Shown here: positions 7,230 through 16,221 of the stretch, one piece after another
Layout: the number at the start of each line of letters is the position of its first letter
How positions within the stretch are numbered: the first letter of the stretch is position 1
Assembly (NCBI GenBank): GCA_022180565.1
Contig: BQML01000003.1
Location: 1-44,096, forward strand
From: Bacteroidia bacterium
GTDB taxonomy: Bacteria > Bacteroidota > Ignavibacteria > UBA10030
Direction: 5' to 3'
DNA: 44,096 nt
Position numbers and translations under genes: made by a program
The notes under the pieces: model-generated
What the model saw: only the letters and a program-made list of their open reading frames with translations
What the model was told of the DNA's origin: nothing
Databases searched by the model: none

Positions 7230-7237
7230 AAGCGCTT
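7230..7237. promoter_or_regulatory. AAGCGCTT core, possible LacI-type operator
   Basis: The 8-bp palindrome AAGCGCTT lies 3 bp before the GH97 start codon. The same core is the centre of the 14-bp palindrome in front of the lacI-like gene at 29218-29231. The arms do not extend the symmetry here, and an 8-mer can occur by chance in a window this long, so co-regulation is only suggested. Confidence 0.3.
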
Positions 7238-7240
7238 GCC

Positions 7241-9388
7241 ATGAAACATTGCCCGACCTTCTTTTTCCTGCTGGTCTTCGTCTGGACCGCTTGTCATGCC
7301 CAGAACATTTTGTCACCTGCTGGGAGACTCATGCTGAGTTTTTCTCTTCAAGCGGGAGGGGAACCAACCTATCGCCTCTCGTTCGGTACGAAGCCTGTCA
7401 TTCAAACATCCAGGCTCGGAATTGCGCTGAGAGACCGGCCATCGTTCGACAAGGGCTTCGTTATCGCTGCGGTCGATACGCTCACGTACGATGAAACATG
7501 GGAGCCCATTTGGGGTGAGGTGCGACGGATCCGAAATCATTATCGTGAAATGGCAATCACGCTCGAACAACCGGTTTTCAGCCATAGACGCATGGTCATT
7601 CGTTTCCGGTTATATGATGATGGACTGGGGTTTCGCTATGAATTCCCCCTCCAGCAGAACATCGACTATTTCACGGTGTCCGATGAACTGACCCAATTCG
7701 CTTTGACGGGAGATCACACCGCATTTTGGATTCCGGGAGATTATGATACGAATGAGTATGCCTACACGACCTCAACCTTGACCGCCATCGATGCCGCAAA
7801 AGGAAGGGCTGCAGACGAGATCTTCGCCAAGACACCGATCGGACGGAACGCCGTCCAGACGCCTCTGCTCCTGAAAACCGCGGATGGTCTCTATATCAAT
7901 CTTCACGAAGCTGCACTCATCGACTATCCCGCGATGAATCTGACGGTCAATCAAGAGACCTTCGTCCTTTCTTCTCATCTCGTTCCCGATGCCGTGGGGA
8001 ACAAGGCGTACCTTCAAACACCCGCCCGAACCCCCTGGCGCACGATTATTGTAAGCAATCGGGCCGAAGACCTCCTGGCTTCGAAGGTCATTCTGAACCT
8101 CAACGAACCGTCGGTGATCGGCGACGCGGGCTGGATCAAGCCTCAGAAATATGTGGGTGTGTGGTGGGAACTGCATGTCGGGAAGACGACGTGGAATTAC
8201 TCGGATACGAGCAATCTGAAGCTCAGGGATACCGATTGGAGCGGCGTCACACCGAACGGAAAGCACGGAGCCACCACTGCGCGGGTGAAACGATATATTG
8301 ACTTTGCGGCCGAACATGGGTTCCGCGGGGTGCTTGTGGAAGGATGGAACGTAGGATGGGAAGACTGGTTCGGCAAATGGAAAGAGGAAGTGTTCGATTT
8401 TGTTACTCCCTATCCGGATTTTGACGTTGAGGAATTGTCACGATATGCGGAAAACAAGGGTGTAAAGCTCATCATGCATCACGAAACGTCCGCCGCAGTC
8501 ACAAACTACGAGCGACGAATGGACGATGCATACCGCTTCATGAAGAAGCACGGGTATGAGGCGGTGAAGACAGGCTACGTCGGCAGAATCATCCCAAGGG
8601 GTGAACATCATGACGGGCAATGGATGGTTAACCACTATGTGCGGGTGGCCGAGAAAACCGCCCAATACCGAATCATGGTGAACATGCATGAGCCGGTGCG
8701 GCCGACAGGATTGCACCGGACCTATCCGAACTGGCTTGCCTGCGAAGCGGCGAGGGGGAACGAATTCAATGCCTGGAGCCACGGCAATCCCCCGGAGCAC
8801 GAGACGATCCTGCCCTTTACGCGGCTCATGGGCGGACCGATGGACTATACGCCCGGAATCTTCCAGATCCGGATGGACTACTACGATCCGAACCGGAACG
8901 CACAGGTGCACACGACGCTGACCAAGCAGTTGGCTCTCTACGTCACCTTGTACAGTCCTCTGCAAATGGCCGCGGATCTCCCGGAGAACTATGAACGGTT
9001 CCCTGATGCCTTTCAGTTCATCAAAGACGTTGCGGTCGATTGGGACGACACGAAGATTATCGCCGCGGAGCCGGGAGAATATCTGACCATCGCTCGGAAG
9101 GCGAAGGACAAAGATGAGTGGTTTGTGGGGGCGATTACGGACGAGCAGCCGCGGTCATCAAAGGTACGGCTGGATTTCCTGCCGCCGAACCGGTGGTATG
9201 TTGCCACGATCTACGCCGATGCGCCGGACGCTCATTGGGAAGAGAATCCAATGGCATACCGGATTCACACCGCGCTCGCAAACAACCGGACGGTACTTGA
9301 GATACGATTGGCCCCAGGGGGAGGGACAGCCGTCAGCCTAAGTCCGGCAACTGCCGACGATCGAAAGAAATGGAAGGAATACAAATGA
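7241..9388 (+). CDS. susB: GH97 alpha-glucosidase, SusB-type (inverting)
   Basis: This 715-residue exported enzyme removes glucose from the non-reducing ends of malto-oligosaccharides in the periplasm. A signal peptide covers about residues 1-21 (ending CHAQ). The N-terminal beta-sandwich spans about 25-290, the catalytic barrel about 300-600 and a C-terminal beta domain follows. Four glutamates, Glu415 (HHET), Glu484 (MHEPVRPTG), Glu502 and Glu508 (EAARGNE), align with SusB residues Glu439, 508, 526 and 532 of Bacteroides thetaiotaomicron at a constant offset of 24. Those are the catalytic base pair, a calcium ligand and the general acid of the inverting subgroup; the retaining subgroup lacks them. 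The gene is convergent with malK (22 bp gap), so it has its own promoter, unlike susB in the classical sus operon. Confidence 0.93.
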   Translation: MKHCPTFFFLLVFVWTACHAQNILSPAGRLMLSFSLQAGGEPTYRLSFGTKPVIQTSRLGIALRDRPSFDKGFVIAAVDTLTYDETWEPIWGEVRRIRNHYREMAITLEQPVFSHRRMVIRFRLYDDGLGFRYEFPLQQNIDYFTVSDELTQFALTGDHTAFWIPGDYDTNEYAYTTSTLTAIDAAKGRAADEIFAKTPIGRNAVQTPLLLKTADGLYINLHEAALIDYPAMNLTVNQETFVLSSHLVPDAVGNKAYLQTPARTPWRTIIVSNRAEDLLASKVILNLNEPSVIGDAGWIKPQKYVGVWWELHVGKTTWNYSDTSNLKLRDTDWSGVTPNGKHGATTARVKRYIDFAAEHGFRGVLVEGWNVGWEDWFGKWKEEVFDFVTPYPDFDVEELSRYAENKGVKLIMHHETSAAVTNYERRMDDAYRFMKKHGYEAVKTGYVGRIIPRGEHHDGQWMVNHYVRVAEKTAQYRIMVNMHEPVRPTGLHRTYPNWLACEAARGNEFNAWSHGNPPEHETILPFTRLMGGPMDYTPGIFQIRMDYYDPNRNAQVHTTLTKQLALYVTLYSPLQMAADLPENYERFPDAFQFIKDVAVDWDDTKIIAAEPGEYLTIARKAKDKDEWFVGAITDEQPRSSKVRLDFLPPNRWYVATIYADAPDAHWEENPMAYRIHTALANNRTVLEIRLAPGGGTAVSLSPATADDRKKWKEYK

Positions 9389-9410
9389 GCCGGGGCCGGT
9401 TGTCCAACCG

Positions 9411-10493
9411 TCATAACGCCAATTCTGTTTCGGGATCGAAGAAATGAGCTTTTGTCATGTCCACCTGAAGATTCACCGTGGAGCCGGCGGCGGGAGTCTC
9501 TGACGCCGTGATCCGGGCGACGTGGTGGGCCCCGTTCTTCGCCGTGCTGAAGTAAAGATACGTTTCGTTCCCCATCGGTTCTACCACCTCGACCTGTACA
9601 CGAATGCCGCGATTTCTCGGGCCTCCGACCCAAAAATCCTCCGGGCGAATTCCCAGAATCACTTTTTTCCCCACGTACTTCGTCAGCCGTTTCTTGTGCC
9701 GGGGCGGGAGTGACAAGAAAATCCCACTCTCTTCACGAAACCCCCTTCGGTCAACGGTTCCCAGCAGGAAATTCATTGCAGGGCTTCCGATAAATCCCGC
9801 CACGAATTTGTTGGTTGGACGATTGTAGAGAATCATCGGGTTATCAATTTGCTGTACGTGGCCATCCTTCATTACTACAATGCGATTCCCAAGCGTCATC
9901 GCTTCTGTCTGATCGTGGGTAACGTAGATCATCGTGGTTTTCAGGCGCTTGTGCAGACGGGCGATCTCTGTGCGCATTTGAACCCGCAATTTGGCGTCGA
10001 GATTGCTTAACGGTTCGTCAAACAGAAACACCTTCGGCTTTCGCACGATGGCGCGGCCAAGGGCAACCCTCTGTCGCTGGCCTCCGGAAAGAGCCTTCGG
10101 TTTACGGTCGAGCAGAGTTTCGATTCCCAGGAGTTCGGCCGCCGAGCGAACCTCGCGGTCAATCTCCGTTCTCGGAACTTTTCGCAGCCGTAGGCCGAAG
10201 GCCATGTTGTCGTAAACCGTGAGGTGCGGATAAAGAGCATAGTTCTGAAACACCATGGCGATGTCCCGGTCTTTTGGAGGAGTGTCATTGACAACTTTTC
10301 CGTCGATTCGGATTATTCCCTCCGTTACTTCCTCGAGGCCCGCGATCATCCGCAGGGAAGTTGATTTGCCGCATCCTGAGGGACCCACGAGGACGATGAG
10401 CTCGCCTTCTTTGACGTCGAGCGTGAGCCCGTGGACCGCCACCTGTCCCCCCTCGAACACCTTACGAACATTTTCCAACTGAACTGCTGCCAT
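9411..10493 (-). CDS. malK: Maltodextrin ABC transporter ATP-binding protein, MalK/MsmK family
   Basis: 360 residues that energise an inner-membrane sugar importer. All nucleotide-binding motifs are intact: Walker A GPSGCGKST (37-45), Q-loop Gln83, signature LSGGQRQR (135-142), Walker B VFLFDE (155-160) with Glu160, and the switch His193. The C-terminal about 120 residues form the OB/TOBE regulatory domain typical of MalK/UgpC/MsmK-type subunits (GIRPEDF). It is the last gene of the minus-strand glucan run, 13 bp after the GH57 gene and separated from malFG by two enzyme genes. MsmK-like ATPases can serve several sugar importers, but its place here points to MalFG as the partner. Confidence 0.93.
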   Translation of the reverse strand: MAAVQLENVRKVFEGGQVAVHGLTLDVKEGELIVLVGPSGCGKSTSLRMIAGLEEVTEGIIRIDGKVVNDTPPKDRDIAMVFQNYALYPHLTVYDNMAFGLRLRKVPRTEIDREVRSAAELLGIETLLDRKPKALSGGQRQRVALGRAIVRKPKVFLFDEPLSNLDAKLRVQMRTEIARLHKRLKTTMIYVTHDQTEAMTLGNRIVVMKDGHVQQIDNPMILYNRPTNKFVAGFIGSPAMNFLLGTVDRRGFREESGIFLSLPPRHKKRLTKYVGKKVILGIRPEDFWVGGPRNRGIRVQVEVVEPMGNETYLYFSTAKNGAHHVARITASETPAAGSTVNLQVDMTKAHFFDPETELAL

Positions 10494-10506
10494 GAGAAGC
10501 CCTTGT

Positions 10507-12654
10507 TCACTGCGTGCGAATCGTCTTCACGACGTGCCGGAGACCCACACGCCATTCCTTGTGGAGAGTTGTGTGCCAGTGCGGGATGACAACGGAACTC
10601 TGGAAAATGCGTTCAAATCCCGTCTCAGACAGCGAAACAACCTCGATCGGAAATCGCCACACGGTTGCCGGAGTGTCCACCTCAATGCGGACATCCACTC
10701 CGAGCCACTCATCACGAAGTCCGATGGCGGAAAGATTGAGCAACTCGCCGCGGCTGGAGAGCTTTCGATCATCAAGGGGGATTGAGTCCGCGTAGTAATA
10801 CCGGTCCGGCGCGTTCCCTGCCTGAAGGCCGACGTTGAACTCCACGCCGAAGCAGAGCGGGAGGGGGTCCTCTTCTTCATTGCGGATAATGTAATCAACC
10901 GCCAAGGCACCCTTTTTGAAATCGACTGTAACATTCTTCCTGAGAAACACTCTGAAGTTCCGCTGGTCGTGGTGCACGAGCCCACGGCGGAAGAAGCTGA
11001 TGATAGCCAGTGATCCGTTCGCTCTTGTTTTGACATCGTACGGCCTGCCCACGAAATCTCCCGCTTCGCCGGAGGTACAACTCCATGCCTGTTCAAGTGT
11101 CGTACCGGGTGCGAAAAAGTGATCGATCAGCGAAGCCCTCCTGTACGGATCGTATACAAGATACCGCTCAAGGTTCGCTTCTTTCGCCCGGACAATGTCG
11201 TGGATGCTGGAGACGCCTCCCCGACCCGCGTCCGTCGCTGCGTTCTTCAGCTTTGCATGGTAGCCTTCCTCGCGGCGGGAGACAATGTCCAGAAGATTCA
11301 GTGAGGCGGGTTTGAAATCCAGCTCCACGAGCGACGCTCCCTCACCGGGCTTAAAGTAGCAATTCAATACGGGAGACTCCACGATAACTTCGTCCTGACC
11401 ATCCGCATCCAGATCCATGACGCTGACGGTCAGTTTCTTCCGCTGCTCCAAGGCGTCAAGTTGCTTCTCGGCGTCGATGAGATTGCGGTAGATGGGGAAA
11501 CGAAGCACGGGCAGGTAAAGTCCGCCGAAGACGCCATGCCAGTACGCGTCATTGCACTGGCCTGCGAAAAGCGAAGCGCGAAGCCGTTCGGCCTTCGAAC
11601 GGGTTATCCTCTTCTTGCCCTTTGCCAGCGTCGTTCGCACCCTTTCGGAAACACGCAGCATCTTCTTGTGCATGAGGTTGGATTCGGGATACTTGGCAAG
11701 AAAATTTCTCCAAAATCCGCCTTTGAAAAACGATTCGTACTTGTCCCTTATTCCTTGGTTCTGCAGGAGATGCTCGAATTCCTCGTACAGGGGAAAATGA
11801 TGAGAAGGGAGCGCCCAATGCAGCATCTCCGCGTAAGAAGCATCGGGAAGGTAGGTGAGGCCGAGAGGCGGAATGGACTCCAGAACATCCTGAAACCGAA
11901 GGATCCTGATCCAGTCGGCATTGTCGCTCAACGCACGGAAGAATTCCTCCAGCCACCCATTGGTGTACACGTGGTCGTACGTACCCGGCCATATCCCGAA
12001 TTTTTCCCCGTCATCGGCATACACGGCAATCTGATTGCCTTCCTCGGTGGCAACCTCCCTCAGAGCGTCAATGGTTTGTGATACCGGTTGAAACGGGATC
12101 GTGTAGCGAAGCCGTTTGCTGATCGGAAACACGGCGATTGTCCGTCCTTCTTCCTCTGTTACGTAATATCCGAGCAGTTCTTCTTCCGAGAATCCGGCAT
12201 ATTTGAAATGGGTGTCGTCCACGACTGTATACCGCAGTCCGGCATCGGCAATGTGCTTTGCGAGATGCTGTTCCCACACCCGCTCTGCGAGCCACATTCC
12301 GGTGGGGAGCGTGCCAAATCGGCTTTTGATCATCCTGGAAAGCTTGTGGAGTTGTGCGGCTTTGTCTTCATCCGGAATGATCGAAAGAATGGCCTCGTAG
12401 TGTGCCCCGCCCATTATTTCGACCTGCCCGGAAGCAACCAGCCGGCGGAGTTGTCCGATGAAGTCGGGATGACGGCTCTGAAGCCATTCGAGAAGGCATC
12501 CCGAGTAGTGCTGGGTGATCTTCACACTGGGGTACTTCGCGAGAAGGTTGAGAAACGGCTGATAGGCGCGTGAAAACGCTTGTTCAAAAACATGGTCAAA
12601 GTTACCGACCGGTTGATGATTATGGATGCCAAGGACCAGATTGATTGTTTTCAT
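10507..12654 (-). CDS. GH57 4-alpha-glucanotransferase
   Basis: 715 residues without signal peptide, so cytoplasmic. The sequence follows the Thermococcus litoralis 4-alpha-glucanotransferase closely: the HNHQPVGNF motif at 11-19, GGAHYEAILSIIP at 82-94, and WLAERVW with the nucleophile at Glu124. The acid Asp215 lies in ADDGEKFGIWPG, and YPESNLMHKKML follows later. The C-terminal half (about 400-715) is the DUF1926 beta-sandwich domain of this subfamily. The enzyme moves malto-oligosaccharide segments between chains, turning imported maltodextrins into longer glucans plus glucose. It fits as the cytoplasmic end of the import route. Gaps to its neighbours are 18 and 13 bp. GH57 is frequent in thermophiles but not limited to them. 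An alpha-amylase activity is the alternative. Confidence 0.9.
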   Translation of the reverse strand: MKTINLVLGIHNHQPVGNFDHVFEQAFSRAYQPFLNLLAKYPSVKITQHYSGCLLEWLQSRHPDFIGQLRRLVASGQVEIMGGAHYEAILSIIPDEDKAAQLHKLSRMIKSRFGTLPTGMWLAERVWEQHLAKHIADAGLRYTVVDDTHFKYAGFSEEELLGYYVTEEEGRTIAVFPISKRLRYTIPFQPVSQTIDALREVATEEGNQIAVYADDGEKFGIWPGTYDHVYTNGWLEEFFRALSDNADWIRILRFQDVLESIPPLGLTYLPDASYAEMLHWALPSHHFPLYEEFEHLLQNQGIRDKYESFFKGGFWRNFLAKYPESNLMHKKMLRVSERVRTTLAKGKKRITRSKAERLRASLFAGQCNDAYWHGVFGGLYLPVLRFPIYRNLIDAEKQLDALEQRKKLTVSVMDLDADGQDEVIVESPVLNCYFKPGEGASLVELDFKPASLNLLDIVSRREEGYHAKLKNAATDAGRGGVSSIHDIVRAKEANLERYLVYDPYRRASLIDHFFAPGTTLEQAWSCTSGEAGDFVGRPYDVKTRANGSLAIISFFRRGLVHHDQRNFRVFLRKNVTVDFKKGALAVDYIIRNEEEDPLPLCFGVEFNVGLQAGNAPDRYYYADSIPLDDRKLSSRGELLNLSAIGLRDEWLGVDVRIEVDTPATVWRFPIEVVSLSETGFERIFQSSVVIPHWHTTLHKEWRVGLRHVVKTIRTQ

Positions 12655-12672
12655 GTTTGCGGTGATTCGTTT

Positions 12673-14469
12673 TCAGGATGGGATGTTCCCCACAAACACA
12701 CGGTAGGCGAAGCTGTCCAACTCAATCTTCAGCCGACCGTTTGAGACTCGGATGTCCTTCCCTGTCAACCATTCCTTCAAATCGGATACCGGTTCGGGGA
12801 GGGTTACGGAAACCTCGAGTGATTCCCGCGACAGATTAACTATCACGATAGCGGTTTCGGTTCCCTGTCGGCGGCGAAAGGCTACCACGCGTTCCGGTTC
12901 CGAATGATCCAGGGATTCAAACGTCCCCCGCCGAAAAGCCGCATGTTCCCGTCGGAGGCGCGTCAATTGTGTGAACAGAGAACGGAATTCGGGATTTCTG
13001 TTCCAGTCAATCTCCACCTTCTCGAATAGATGAAGACGTTTTGCGTTTCCAACTTCCTCACCGTTGTAGATGAGCGGAACTCCGCCGAAGGTGAATGCAA
13101 GGACGGCGCCCGCCTTCGCGCCTTCAGGAGTGAATTTTTCGACGGCAGGGGCATCCCAGGCATTCTTGTCGTGATTGGTGGTAAAGCGCATCCGGAGCGA
13201 TCCGCGCGGAAACTGAAGCGCTTCGTTCCGATGAATATCGGCGAACAAGGTTGCCGGCGCCGATCCCTGAATTACCCTGGACAGGACGTCGTAGAAATTC
13301 CATGCATAGGTGATGTCAAATGCTCTCACATGATGCTCGGGAACGGTTCCCTCCGATAGCAGGAGGACGGGCTTGATCTTGTCGAGCACCTTCCGGGCTC
13401 GTTCCCAGAAATCCGTCGGTACAAGTTCAGCCACGTCGCAACGATAGCCGTCAATCCCGATGTCGCGTATCCAGTATTCCATCATCCGAATCATGTAATC
13501 CCGTACCTCGGGTTGATCGTAGTCAAGGTCCGCAACGTCCGTCCAATCCGTGTTGGGTGCAACGATCTTCCCTGTGCTGTCTTTGGTAAACCACTCCGGG
13601 TGTTCACGAAGGAGCTTGCTGTCCCATGACGTGTGGTTGGCAACGAGATCGATGATAATCTTCAGGTCATGCTTGTGCACCGTGTTGACCAGAGAGCGAA
13701 AATCGTCGAGTGTCCCAAATTCGGGATTGATTGCATAATAATCCATGACAGCGTAGGGGCTTCCGAGCGTGCCCTTCCGATGCAATGTTCCGACCGGATG
13801 GATCGGCATAAGCCAGAGCACGGTAACGCCGAGATCCTTCAGTTCAGGAATCTTCCGCTCCAACGCTTTGAACGTCCCCTCTTTCGAAAAAGATCGCAGG
13901 TACACTTCATATATAACGGCATCTTTCACCCAATCCGCACTCGGCCGGGCCGGCAGGTCAGCATACGGTGACCGGAGAAGTTCTTCGACGTCCTTCAGGG
14001 GAATCACCGCTACCGGCCTGTAGATTCCGCCAGGACCGCTGTAGTCAACCACCCTGACGACCAGCGTGTTGACGCCCTTCCGTAAGGCCCGCGTGACATC
14101 GAAGAAGAACGCTTCGCTGTAACCGGCATGGGAACCGATTTTTTCACCGTTCAACCATATGTCCGCATCGTCATCCACACCGGCGAAAAAAAGAGCCATG
14201 GGTTCACTGCTATCATCGTGAGTGAACCGTGTTGTAAACCATCCCGTGCCGTCGTATGATGGGAGATTGTAGCGTTCCCAATGGTCGGGAACCTTGACTT
14301 CAGACCAGGCCGAGCGGTCGAAATCCGCGGCAAACCACTGCGCTGAAAGCCCTTCATCGAGCGAGTCCGCACGGAAGGACCAAGGACCTGAAAGCTCAAA
14401 GTGTTGTTCGTTGTTCATTCCACAGCCGGCGCAAAGAAATGTGACGAGGACGAAGATTCTTCGGAGCAT
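12673..14469 (-). CDS. GH13 amylase-family lipoprotein with N-terminal GH2-like sugar-binding domain
   Basis: 598 residues. A lipobox (LCAGC, Cys16) predicts anchoring in a membrane. Residues about 24-158 look like the jelly-roll sugar-binding domain of GH2 beta-galactosidases (VPDHWERY, GVDDDADIWLNGEKIGSHAGY, GGIYRPV). Residues about 180-510 are a GH13 barrel. Its four motifs are intact: DLVANHT (274-280), GYRCDVAEL with nucleophile Asp345, LLLSEGTV with acid/base Glu373, and FTTNHD with Asp434. A small C-terminal beta domain ends the protein. It should cleave or rearrange alpha-glucans in the periplasm next to the ABC importer. Its start lies 3 bp after the malG stop with an AGGGG site, so it is co-translated with the transporter. 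The GH2-like/GH13 fusion is unusual. Confidence 0.88.
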   Translation of the reverse strand: MLRRIFVLVTFLCAGCGMNNEQHFELSGPWSFRADSLDEGLSAQWFAADFDRSAWSEVKVPDHWERYNLPSYDGTGWFTTRFTHDDSSEPMALFFAGVDDDADIWLNGEKIGSHAGYSEAFFFDVTRALRKGVNTLVVRVVDYSGPGGIYRPVAVIPLKDVEELLRSPYADLPARPSADWVKDAVIYEVYLRSFSKEGTFKALERKIPELKDLGVTVLWLMPIHPVGTLHRKGTLGSPYAVMDYYAINPEFGTLDDFRSLVNTVHKHDLKIIIDLVANHTSWDSKLLREHPEWFTKDSTGKIVAPNTDWTDVADLDYDQPEVRDYMIRMMEYWIRDIGIDGYRCDVAELVPTDFWERARKVLDKIKPVLLLSEGTVPEHHVRAFDITYAWNFYDVLSRVIQGSAPATLFADIHRNEALQFPRGSLRMRFTTNHDKNAWDAPAVEKFTPEGAKAGAVLAFTFGGVPLIYNGEEVGNAKRLHLFEKVEIDWNRNPEFRSLFTQLTRLRREHAAFRRGTFESLDHSEPERVVAFRRRQGTETAIVIVNLSRESLEVSVTLPEPVSDLKEWLTGKDIRVSNGRLKIELDSFAYRVFVGNIPS

Positions 14470-14472
14470 TGT

Positions 14473-15315
14473 TCACCCCTTGACGCTTCCAAGCGTGAGA
14501 CCCGAAACAAGCCAACGGCTCAAAGCAAGAAACAGAAGAACAACAGGAACCATGACAATGAGGGAGGCGGACCCGTAGAGGCCCCACTGGGTGCTCATGC
14601 TTGCTTCGAAGGACTTCAATCCGAGCGGAAGCGTCCAGAGCTGAGAGTCTTGAAGGATCTGCGCCGCAACGATGTACTCGGACCAGGCCGTCATGAACGA
14701 GAACAGCGCAGTGATTACCAGAGCCGGAGCGGCAAGCGGCAAGATGATGCGAGAGAATGCCTGAAACCGTCCGCACCCGTCGATGCGCGCAGCCTCCTCA
14801 AGACTTACGGGAATCGTGTCGTAGTATCCCTTCATGGTCCAGATGCAGAACGGAAGAGCCGTGGCCGAGTAGACGATGATCACGCCGAGAAAGGTGTTGA
14901 TGAGGCCCAAGGTGATCAGCATGATGTACATGGGGAGGAGAAGCATCGTGGCCGGGAACATCTGCGTTGTCAGAAGCGTGAGGAGGCCGAAATTGCGGCC
15001 TGTAAATCTGAACCGAGAGAACCCGTATCCCGCCGTTGACGCGAGCACGACGCCGGTGGCCGTGACCGCGAATGCCACGAACACACTGTTGCCGATCCAT
15101 CGCAGGAACTCTGTCTCCGTGAAGAGGCGTTCATAATTTTCCAGCGTCGCGTTGGATGGAATCAGCTCAAGGGTGGAAGAGAGCAGTTGATCCCCCGGCC
15201 GGAGGGAAATATTGACGATCTGCCAAATTGGAAAGACGGCGAACACTGCAAACAACACCAAGAGAATGTGTGTCGTTGCTGTTGCGAGGATTCTGGTGAG
15301 ACGCTGCTGGTCCAT
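14473..15315 (-). CDS. malG: Maltodextrin ABC transporter permease, MalG family
   Basis: 280 residues with six predicted membrane segments. The cytoplasmic EAA loop (EEAARIDGCGRFQAFSRIILP region, about 189-209) docks the ATPase. Length and the C-terminal GLTLGSVKG ending are typical for MalG-type permeases (binding-protein-dependent transport inner membrane component). The gene starts 3 bp after malF and ends 3 bp before the GH13 lipoprotein, so these are almost certainly co-translated. Substrate assignment to maltodextrin rests on the surrounding enzymes. Confidence 0.92.
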   Translation of the reverse strand: MDQQRLTRILATATTHILLVLFAVFAVFPIWQIVNISLRPGDQLLSSTLELIPSNATLENYERLFTETEFLRWIGNSVFVAFAVTATGVVLASTAGYGFSRFRFTGRNFGLLTLLTTQMFPATMLLLPMYIMLITLGLINTFLGVIIVYSATALPFCIWTMKGYYDTIPVSLEEAARIDGCGRFQAFSRIILPLAAPALVITALFSFMTAWSEYIVAAQILQDSQLWTLPLGLKSFEASMSTQWGLYGSASLIVMVPVVLLFLALSRWLVSGLTLGSVKG

Positions 15316-15318
15316 TGT

Positions 15319-16206
15319 TTAGAAAGCGGCCTCCGTAGCTCTTGTGGTTCGAAGGAATGCAAGACTGAATAGAAGCAGAATGACGAAAATGACCATGGAA
15401 AGAGCTGCGGCGTAACTGTAGCCGTAGAAGTTGAACGCGGCCTTGTATACGAACGAAACAAGAATGTGCGTGTTGTCCGCGGGCTCGCCCGCGTTACTCA
15501 CGAGCCAAACAATGTTCAGATTATTAAAGGTCCAGATTGTTCCCAGGGTGATCGCGGGTACCATGATCGGGCGGATCAACGGAAGGGTGATCATGCGGAT
15601 GCGATGCCACCATCGGGCCCCGTCGATGGCCGCCGCCTCGTAGAGCTCGTGCGGAATGCTCTGCATGGCGCCCAGGGCAATCACCATCATGAACGGGAAT
15701 CCGAGCCAGACATTCGTCAGAATACAGGCGAGAAAAGCCTCCGTCGGACTTTTGAGCCACTCAACGGCCGGAAGGCCGAGATATTTGTTGATCATGATGT
15801 TGAGGGAACCGTATTCATAGTTGAACATTCCCCTCCAGGTCAGCGCAACGATGTACTGTGGAATGGCCCAGGGCAAAATGAGGATGGTTCGGTATATCGA
15901 CTTTCCCCGTAATTTCTGATTGAGGAGTAAGGCAAGGAACACTCCCAAGACGACGTGAAAGAACACGTTGACAACCGTCCAGACGATCGTCTTCCAGAAC
16001 ACGGTATAGAAATCAGGCTGAGATGGCTCCGTGAAGATCTTGACATACTGCCGAAATCCGATCAGGTCCCAGTGACGGATCGTTGTCAGATTCATGTTTC
16101 CGAACGAAAGAACAACATTGTAGAGAAACGGATACAGCACTACGCCGGCGAGCACCACAAATGACGGTGCAAGAAAAAAAGTGATCAAGAGCCGTCTCTT
16201 TTCCAT
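15319..16206 (-). CDS. malF: Maltodextrin ABC transporter permease, MalF family
   Basis: 295 residues with six membrane segments. The EAA motif (LYEAAAIDGARWWHRIRMITLP, about 187-208) is clear. It belongs to the short MalF/UgpA type and lacks the large periplasmic P2 loop of Escherichia coli MalF. It forms the heterodimeric channel with MalG. It begins 15 bp after the binding protein gene and ends 3 bp before malG, a standard binding protein-permease-permease order. Confidence 0.92.
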   Translation of the reverse strand: MEKRRLLITFFLAPSFVVLAGVVLYPFLYNVVLSFGNMNLTTIRHWDLIGFRQYVKIFTEPSQPDFYTVFWKTIVWTVVNVFFHVVLGVFLALLLNQKLRGKSIYRTILILPWAIPQYIVALTWRGMFNYEYGSLNIMINKYLGLPAVEWLKSPTEAFLACILTNVWLGFPFMMVIALGAMQSIPHELYEAAAIDGARWWHRIRMITLPLIRPIMVPAITLGTIWTFNNLNIVWLVSNAGEPADNTHILVSFVYKAAFNFYGYSYAAALSMVIFVILLLFSLAFLRTTRATEAAF

Positions 16207-16221
16207 GTCAGGATGTTTTAC

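Noticed and set aside
9397..9410. Small hairpin between the convergent GH97 and malK genes as bidirectional terminator
   Set aside because: Only a 5-bp stem (CGGTT/AACCG) and no T run on either strand.
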